NCBI RefSeq assembly: GCF_016746085.1
Contig: NZ_JAERTZ010000018.1
Coordinates: 62,001-126,000 of the forward strand
Reading direction: 5' to 3'
From: Zobellella iuensis
Lineage (GTDB): Bacteria > Pseudomonadota > Gammaproteobacteria > Enterobacterales > Aeromonadaceae
Length of the DNA stretch: 64,000 nucleotides
The translations under genes and the position numbers were made by a program. Positions 55,146 through 64,000 of the stretch are shown piece by piece (position 1 is the first letter of the stretch; every line of letters starts with the position of its first letter). The notes under the pieces are model-generated. The model was not told the DNA's origin. It saw nothing but the letters and a program-made list of their open reading frames with translations, and did no database searches.

Positions 55146-55676
55146 ATGCAAAAGCCTCACCTCAAGATGACCCCTGTGCTGGCCCCGGCCCTGCTGCTCG
55201 GCCTCGCCTTCGCCGCCCACGCCATGGTGCCCGAGAGTATACAGGTGCCGGCAGGCCACCAAGTGGCCTGGGAAACCGTGGGGGTAGGTGAAATCACCTA
55301 CGAATGCCGCGACAAGCCCGACGCCCCCGGTGAACTGGGCTGGGTGTTTGCCGGGCCGGATGCGGTGCTCAACGATCGTGCCGGCGCCGAGGTGGGCCGC
55401 TACTACGGCCCGCCCGCTACCTGGGAGGCGGCGGACGGCTCCAAGGTCACCGCCACCCAGCTGGCCGTGGCCCCGGCCGGCGAGGGCAATATTCCCTACC
55501 AGCTGGTGCAGGCCGATCCCGCCATGGGGGAGGGCGCCATGACCGGCGTCACCTATATCCAGCGGCTGGACACCCGGGGCGGGGTGGCGCCTGCCATGGC
55601 CTGCGGCGAGGCCAACAAGGGCGAACGTCAGATAGTCCGCTACCAGGCCGATTATATTTTCTGGAAAGCCGGCTGA
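55146..55676 (+). CDS. DUF3455 exported protein
   Basis: A 176-residue exported protein with signal peptide (KMTPVLAPALLLGLAFAAHA) followed by one DUF3455 domain: ESIQVPAGHQVAWETVGVGEITYECRDK, GRYYGPPATWEAADGSKVTATQ, and TYIQRLDTRGGVAPAMACG. The family is of unknown function and frequent next to ECF sigma genes. ATG 55146 has TAAGGAG seven bases upstream; an earlier ATG at 55141 is in another frame. The frame is open upstream to 54867 without homology. Confidence 0.86.
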   Translation: MQKPHLKMTPVLAPALLLGLAFAAHAMVPESIQVPAGHQVAWETVGVGEITYECRDKPDAPGELGWVFAGPDAVLNDRAGAEVGRYYGPPATWEAADGSKVTATQLAVAPAGEGNIPYQLVQADPAMGEGAMTGVTYIQRLDTRGGVAPAMACGEANKGERQIVRYQADYIFWKAG

Positions 55677-55771
55677 AGAGGGGTGGCTGCGCCGTCCGCG
55701 GCATGGTGGTCTACACTTGAGTCTATATTCAGTGGGCTTCGTTTGGCCACCATGTGTATGGTGCTTCGCTT

Positions 55772-56338
55772 ATGACAGAACACAGTCAGAATTTTGATTA
55801 CCAGGCCGCGTTGGCGGCCTGTGCCCGTCATGATCGCCATGGCCTTCACGCCTTGTATGAGCAGGAAGGCGGTCGGCTGCTGGGCGTGGTGGTGCGCATA
55901 GTGCGCGACCACGCCCTGGCGGAAGACATAGTGCACGACGCCCTGATCAACATCTGGCTGCGTGCCGACAGTTTCGACCCGGCCCGGGGCTCCGCCCGGA
56001 GCTGGATTTACAGCGTGGCCCGGCACCTGGCCCTGAATACGGTGCGTAACCGGGGACGGGAGCTTGGACTGGATCAGCACGGCGCCGCGGCCCTGGATGC
56101 CCGCCAGTCCTATGAACACTGGCAGCAGAGCCGGGATGGGGAATCCTGGAATGACCATGGCAAACGGGTTGAATATTGTCTGGAGCAGCTCGAGCCCGAG
56201 CGGCGCAGCTGCATACTCCACGCCTATGTGGACGGCTGCACCCATCATGAGATTGCCGGCCGGATGGGCGCCCCGCTGGGCACCGTCAAGGCCTGGATCC
56301 GGCGCAGCCTGGCAGCCCTGAGGGAGTGCATGGCATGA
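55772..56338 (+). CDS. ECF RNA polymerase sigma factor (SigK-like)
   Basis: A 188-residue ECF sigma. Region 2 is LHALYEQEGGRLLGVVVRIVRDHALAEDIVHDALINIWLRA, with the -10-recognising WIYSVARHLALNTVRN. Region 4 is LEPERRSCILHAYVDGCTHHEIAGRMGAPLGTVKAWIRRSL. The start is the ATG at 55772 (MTEHSQNF); an earlier in-frame codon at 55754 is less likely. It is coupled to an RskA-type anti-sigma gene by overlap, so activity is probably held off at the membrane until a signal releases it. Confidence 0.92.
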   Translation: MTEHSQNFDYQAALAACARHDRHGLHALYEQEGGRLLGVVVRIVRDHALAEDIVHDALINIWLRADSFDPARGSARSWIYSVARHLALNTVRNRGRELGLDQHGAAALDARQSYEHWQQSRDGESWNDHGKRVEYCLEQLEPERRSCILHAYVDGCTHHEIAGRMGAPLGTVKAWIRRSLAALRECMA

Positions 56339-57039
56339 GCACTTTACATCAGCAGGATCCCGAACTGTACGATCTGGCCGGTGAATATGTGCTGGGCACC
56401 CTGGCCGCCGACGAACGGCGGCAGCTGGAGCAGCGGCTGGCGCAGGATGAACCCTTGCGGGCGGCGGTGGCGGAGTGGGAAGAGCGGTTGCATCCATTGA
56501 CTGGGCTGGTGGTGCCACAAACGCCTTCTACCCGGCTGTGGCCCCGGGTAGAGCGCAGCCTGGATGCCTTGGCCCGAGCCAGGGAGGCAGCCGAGCCCGC
56601 CCGTGGGTGGCGGCGGCTGGGGCTGTGGCGGGGGTTGACCGCTGCCAGCCTGGCCATGAGTCTGCTGCTGGCAGCGGTACTGGTGTATCGCCCCTTGCCC
56701 GAGCCCCGTTACATAGTGGTGCTGGTGGCGCCGGAAGATCGGGCGCCGGGCTGGCTGGTCCAGGCCCGGGATCCGCGGGAGGTCCAGCTGATCCCGCTGG
56801 CTTCGGTGGAAGTACCGGCGGACAAGGTGCTGGAGTTCTGGACCAAGGGCGACGACTGGAGCCAGCCCGTCTCCCTGGGCCTAGTGGCGCCGGGTGAGCG
56901 GCTGCGCATCACCATGGATGAGCTGCCTCCCCTGGCGCCTAACCAGCTGTTCGAGCTGACCCTGGAGCAGGCCGGCGGCTCGCCCACCGGCCTGCCCACC
57001 GGGCCTATCCAGTTTATCGGCCGGGCGGTCGAACTCTAG
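56335..57039 (+). CDS. RskA-type anti-sigma factor
   Basis: A 234-residue anti-sigma. The N-terminal sigma-binding part is DPELYDLAGEYVLGTLAADERRQLEQRLAQDEPL. One membrane helix (LTAASLAMSLLLAAVLVY, about 100-120) and a periplasmic RskA domain (RYIVVLVAPED, APGWLVQARDP, LGLVAPGERLRITMDELPPLAPNQLFELTLEQAGGSPTG) follow. No ZAS-type Cys/His zinc motif is seen. The ATG at 56335 overlaps the sigma stop, with AGGGAG upstream. Its stop shares the CTAG palindrome with the stop of the convergent c-di-GMP gene. Confidence 0.9.
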   Translation: MSTLHQQDPELYDLAGEYVLGTLAADERRQLEQRLAQDEPLRAAVAEWEERLHPLTGLVVPQTPSTRLWPRVERSLDALARAREAAEPARGWRRLGLWRGLTAASLAMSLLLAAVLVYRPLPEPRYIVVLVAPEDRAPGWLVQARDPREVQLIPLASVEVPADKVLEFWTKGDDWSQPVSLGLVAPGERLRITMDELPPLAPNQLFELTLEQAGGSPTGLPTGPIQFIGRAVEL

Positions 57040-59618
57040 TCGCCGGGGGCACTGTGCTCGTTCCCGGTGTGCTCGCTCAGCCGGGCGCGCCAATGGTCGG
57101 AACGTTCCGGCTGGCCGAACCAGTAGCCCTGAAAGGCGGTGCAGCCCAGCTCCTGTAGCCGGCTTGCCTGCTCGGCGGTTTCCACCCCCTCGGCGATCAC
57201 CTGCAGGTCCAGGCTGCGGCCCAGGGCGATGATGGTGCGCACTATGGCTTCGTCGTTGGGATCCCTGAGCAGGTCGCGCACGAAGGACTGATCGATCTTC
57301 AGCTGGCTGAGCGGCAGCCGCTTGAGGTAGCCGAGCGAGGCATAGCCGGTGCCGAAGTCGTCCAGGGAGAAGCGCAGCCCCAGCCGGCGCAGCTGCTCCA
57401 TCCGGTCGATGGTCTGCTCGATATCGTCGATCAGCAGGCTTTCGGTGATCTCCAGCTCCAGCCTGGCCGGCTCGGCGCCGCTGTCCTGCAACAGGCGCTG
57501 CAGGCCGGCCACGAAATCCGGATGGCGGAACTGGCGCGGACTGATATTGACCGCCAGGCCGAGCCGGGCCAGGGCCGGCTCCCGGCGCCATTCGGCCAGC
57601 AGCCGGCAGGCCTGGGCCAGCACCCAGTCGCCCAGGGGAACGATGAGCCCGCTGCTTTCCGCCAGGGGGATGAAGTCGGCGGGAGAAACCCGGCCCAGCT
57701 CCGGGTGTTGCCAGCGCAGCAGGGCCTCCATGCCGGTGATCCGTTCGCCGGCATCGACCTGGGGCTGCAGGTGAAGTTCCAGTTCATCCCGCTCCAGGGC
57801 CAGGCGCAGATCGTGCTCCAGCCGGCTGCGGTGATTGGCGTCGTCCTGCATCGCCTGGTTGAAGAAGTGCAGATTGTTGCGACCATCGGCCTTGGCGGTA
57901 AACATCGCCAGATCGGCGGCCTTGAGCAATTCCTCGATATTGCCCTGGGCGTCCGAAAACATGGCGATGCCGATGCTGGCGGAGCAACGGTGCGCCTTGC
58001 CCGCTATGTCGTAGGGCATGGCCAGCCGCTCGAGCAGTTGCCGGGTCCGGTTGCGGGCCTGCATGACGGCGTCTTCCTGCCGGGGGCTGAGGTCTTCCAT
58101 GATCAGTACGAACTCGTCGGAGCCCAGGCGACCGGCGGTGTCGGTGCCGGCCAGGCTGTGCCGCAGGCGAGCGGCGGTCTGTTGCAGCAGTTGGTCGCCG
58201 CAGTCGTGGCCCCGGGTGTCGTTGATGTCCTTGAAGTTGTCGAGGTCGATCAGCACCAGGGCACCCTGGTAGCCGGTGGCCTGGCTGCCGGCCAGGGCGT
58301 GGCGCAGCCGGTCCAGCAGCAGCCGGCGGTTGGCCAGGCCGGTGAGGGGATCGAAAAAGGCCAGTTGATGCAGCTCTTCCTGCAGCCGGCGATATTCGGT
58401 GATGTCGGTGGAGATGCCGCACAGGCCGTGGATGCGGCCATCCGGGTGGCGCAGGGGCAGCTTGACCGAGAGAAAGGTACGCCGCTCCCCGTTGCGGCTC
58501 AGGCCGTTGACCTCTTCCCCGGCCACCCGTTCGCCCTGCTGCAGCACCCGCCGATCGTTCTGTTGCAACAGGGCGCAGGTCTCGGTGTCGAAGAAGCGGT
58601 CGTCGGTCTGGCCGAGGATCTGCGCCGGCGTAACGCCGAACAGCTCGCACACCCTGCGGTTGGCGTACTGGTAACGCAGTTGGTCGTCCTTGATGTAGAT
58701 GCAGGCTTCCACGCTGTCGAGGATGGTGTTGAGCCGGGTTTCACTGGCCTGCAGGCTCAGGGTGCGCTCGGTGACCTTGCGCCGCAGCAGCAGGTTGAAG
58801 CCGATGGCCAGCAGCAGGGCAGAAAGCAGCAGCCCCAGGCTCCACCACAGGGCCGGTGGCAGGGGCGCGGGGGCGGGCTCGCTCCAGCGTGCCAGTATGT
58901 CGAAATAGCGGGAGCCGTTGTCCGACTGCCAGCGCTGCAGATGCCGGTCGATGCGTGCCAGCAGGGCCGGATTGGTGCCGGCCGGCACGGCAAAGTAGAG
59001 CTTGCTCGGCTGGAACAGGATAGGGGAGGCCACCAGATCCCGGCTGGCCGCCTGCTGGTTGCCGATGAAGTGGTTGGCCGCGGCGGCATCCGCCCGGCCG
59101 CTGGCCACGGCGTCGAACACCTGATCCAGGCCATCGAGCGGCAGCCATTCCACCTGCAGGCCGAAGCTGTCGACCAACTGGCCGAGGAACTGTTGCTGCA
59201 CCGAGCCGCGCAGCACTGCCAGCCGCTTGCCGTCCAGCTCCAGCAGGCTGGCCAGGCGGCGATGGGAGAGGGTATAGATCTGTGACCAGCTCAGCAGGGC
59301 CGGGGTGCGGTGAAAATCGAAGCGGGTTGCCCGCTCTTCGGTAAAGGCCACGTCGGGCATCAGGTCGATGCGTCCCTCCGCCAGCCACTCCAGGCACTGT
59401 TGCCACTGGCAGGGCACCGACTCCAGCTGCCAGCCCTCTTCCGCCGCGATCTCGCTGATCAGATCGCCGAAGATGCCGCTGGCTTGCCCCTGGGCGTCGG
59501 CCATTATCTTGGGGGGATTATGGTAGAGGCCGAGGCGTATGGATTGAGCCTGGGCCGGGGACAGCAGCAACAGCAGCAGCCATGGCAACAGCCGCCGCAG
59601 CGGGGTGTTCGGGAACAT
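57036..59618 (-). CDS. c-di-GMP protein: periplasmic binding - PAS - GSDEF - EAL
   Basis: An 860-residue membrane protein. After a signal-like segment comes a SBP_bac_3 periplasmic domain (IRLGLYHNPPKIMADAQGQASGIFGDLI), a membrane helix (LWWSLGLLLSALLLAIGFNLLL), a PAS domain, a GGDEF domain whose motif reads GSDEF, and an EAL domain with intact MEALLRW, EITES, DDFGTGYASLGYLKRLP and AEGVET. The protein is therefore likely a phosphodiesterase, possibly GTP-modulated, responding to an amino-acid-like ligand. The start is taken at 59618; the frame is open to 59720. Confidence 0.9.
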   Translation of the reverse strand: MFPNTPLRRLLPWLLLLLLSPAQAQSIRLGLYHNPPKIMADAQGQASGIFGDLISEIAAEEGWQLESVPCQWQQCLEWLAEGRIDLMPDVAFTEERATRFDFHRTPALLSWSQIYTLSHRRLASLLELDGKRLAVLRGSVQQQFLGQLVDSFGLQVEWLPLDGLDQVFDAVASGRADAAAANHFIGNQQAASRDLVASPILFQPSKLYFAVPAGTNPALLARIDRHLQRWQSDNGSRYFDILARWSEPAPAPLPPALWWSLGLLLSALLLAIGFNLLLRRKVTERTLSLQASETRLNTILDSVEACIYIKDDQLRYQYANRRVCELFGVTPAQILGQTDDRFFDTETCALLQQNDRRVLQQGERVAGEEVNGLSRNGERRTFLSVKLPLRHPDGRIHGLCGISTDITEYRRLQEELHQLAFFDPLTGLANRRLLLDRLRHALAGSQATGYQGALVLIDLDNFKDINDTRGHDCGDQLLQQTAARLRHSLAGTDTAGRLGSDEFVLIMEDLSPRQEDAVMQARNRTRQLLERLAMPYDIAGKAHRCSASIGIAMFSDAQGNIEELLKAADLAMFTAKADGRNNLHFFNQAMQDDANHRSRLEHDLRLALERDELELHLQPQVDAGERITGMEALLRWQHPELGRVSPADFIPLAESSGLIVPLGDWVLAQACRLLAEWRREPALARLGLAVNISPRQFRHPDFVAGLQRLLQDSGAEPARLELEITESLLIDDIEQTIDRMEQLRRLGLRFSLDDFGTGYASLGYLKRLPLSQLKIDQSFVRDLLRDPNDEAIVRTIIALGRSLDLQVIAEGVETAEQASRLQELGCTAFQGYWFGQPERSDHWRARLSEHTGNEHSAPGD

Positions 59619-59768
59619 GATGCTCAAGGGTATCCCTATCCTCGTGCCGGTTTTTTGTGGGGGGCATTGGCTCCATTTATAACAGATCCTGCGACTTTGG
59701 TCGGATATTTCGTTATGCAATGCGCGCTGTGTCCTAGGATATTTATCGTGGCCAGCCGGATTGCTGGC

Positions 59769-63608
<3,840 letters not shown>

Positions 63609-63619
63609 GATGTCGTCCC

Positions 63620-64000
63620 TCAGGGGAAGACGCCGCGCAGCAGCTTGGCCTCGGTGACCCGGGAGACGCCCTCGATCAGGGCTGCGGTGCGCATGTCGAT
63701 GTGGTTGTCACCGGCCCGCTTGAGGGTGCGGTGAAAGGCGTCCAGCAGTATGGCCTGTAGCCGGGCGTTGATCTCCTCCAGGGTCCAGGTCAGGCTCTGC
63801 ATGCCCTGCACCCATTCGAAGTAGGACACGGTCACGCCGCCGGCGTTGCCGAGGATATCGGGCAGCACGAAGATGCCCCGTTCGAACAGGATGTCGTCGG
63901 CCTCCAGCATGGTGGGGCCGTTGGCCCCTTCCGCCAGCAGCCGGCACTGGAGCCTGCCGGCGTTTTCCACCGTCACCTGGTTTTGCAGCGCCGCCAGCGC
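63620..64000 (-). CDS. Glu/Leu/Phe/Val dehydrogenase, C-terminal part (5' end beyond window)
   Basis: The last 126 residues of an NAD(P)-dependent amino-acid dehydrogenase are present. [52 protein letters not shown] is the typical nucleotide-domain end of the glutamate dehydrogenase family, followed by the long C-terminal helices. Glutamate dehydrogenase is the likeliest identity, but leucine or valine dehydrogenase cannot be excluded without the N-terminal half. It is upstream of, and probably co-transcribed with, the hybrid kinase. Confidence 0.88.
   Translation of the reverse strand, partial: ALAALQNQVTVENAGRLQCRLLAEGANGPTMLEADDILFERGIFVLPDILGNAGGVTVSYFEWVQGMQSLTWTLEEINARLQAILLDAFHRTLKRAGDNHIDMRTAALIEGVSRVTEAKLLRGVFP

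Overview
This 64 kb window is a chromosomal segment of a GC-rich gammaproteobacterium. Gene content (adk-hemH, rsxABCDGE-nth, cmoM-mukFEB, recC-recB-recD, an OmpU-type porin) points to the Aeromonadales, near Oceanimonas/Zobellella/Oceanisphaera. That placement is inferred from gene order and protein character, not from a marker-gene comparison. I found no rRNA, tRNA, CRISPR array or prophage. The only intact mobile element is one IS5-family insertion sequence.

Layout. 1-8 kb: 3'-truncated amidohydrolase, PphA-type phosphatase, adk, hemH, a SulA-like SOS gene with two LexA boxes, a divergent DUF4250 gene, tpm, a YjiH-type membrane protein, DUF924 and DUF2057 proteins. 8-15 kb: a TSUP permease overlapping dinG, a porin, a 7-bp tandem repeat abutting an IS5-family element, a DksA-like zinc-finger protein and dusC. 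14.7-17.8 kb: a four-gene operon (His-rich DUF2796 protein, ABC ATPase, FtsX-like permease, DUF3299 protein) resembling the Vibrio ZrgABCDE zinc-uptake system, with a Zur-like palindrome on its -10 region. 17.8-23 kb: LysR/MFS divergent pair, yecM, a membrane-anchored coiled-coil protein, cysB and gloA. 23-25.4 kb: a DUF1538 transporter, a P-II-like protein and a twin-CBS protein. 25.4-33 kb: nth and the complete rsx (rnf) electron-transport operon, a second TSUP permease and a 34-codon CCGSCS-type gene. 33-36 kb: pfkA, tpiA, elyC.

36-55 kb is dominated by chromosome maintenance: cmoM-mukF-mukE-mukB (condensin), then recC-recB-recD as an overlapping cluster without ptrA, then a FAN1-type VRR-NUC nuclease that may be translated by coupling from a 15-codon leader ORF. 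54.5-64 kb holds a nucleoside deaminase, a DUF3455 protein with an ECF sigma/anti-sigma pair, a large c-di-GMP protein (periplasmic-binding domain, PAS, GSDEF, EAL), a 1279-residue hybrid histidine kinase, and the C-terminal end of a Glu/Leu-type dehydrogenase that probably shares a transcript with the kinase.

The best candidates for underexplored biology are the DUF1538/P-II/CBS operon, the zinc operon, the double SOS boxes between two small divergent genes, the leader-ORF arrangement of the FAN1-like gene, and the dehydrogenase-linked hybrid kinase. Very long open frames lie antisense to mukB, recC, recB and others; these are high-GC shadows and are not annotated.
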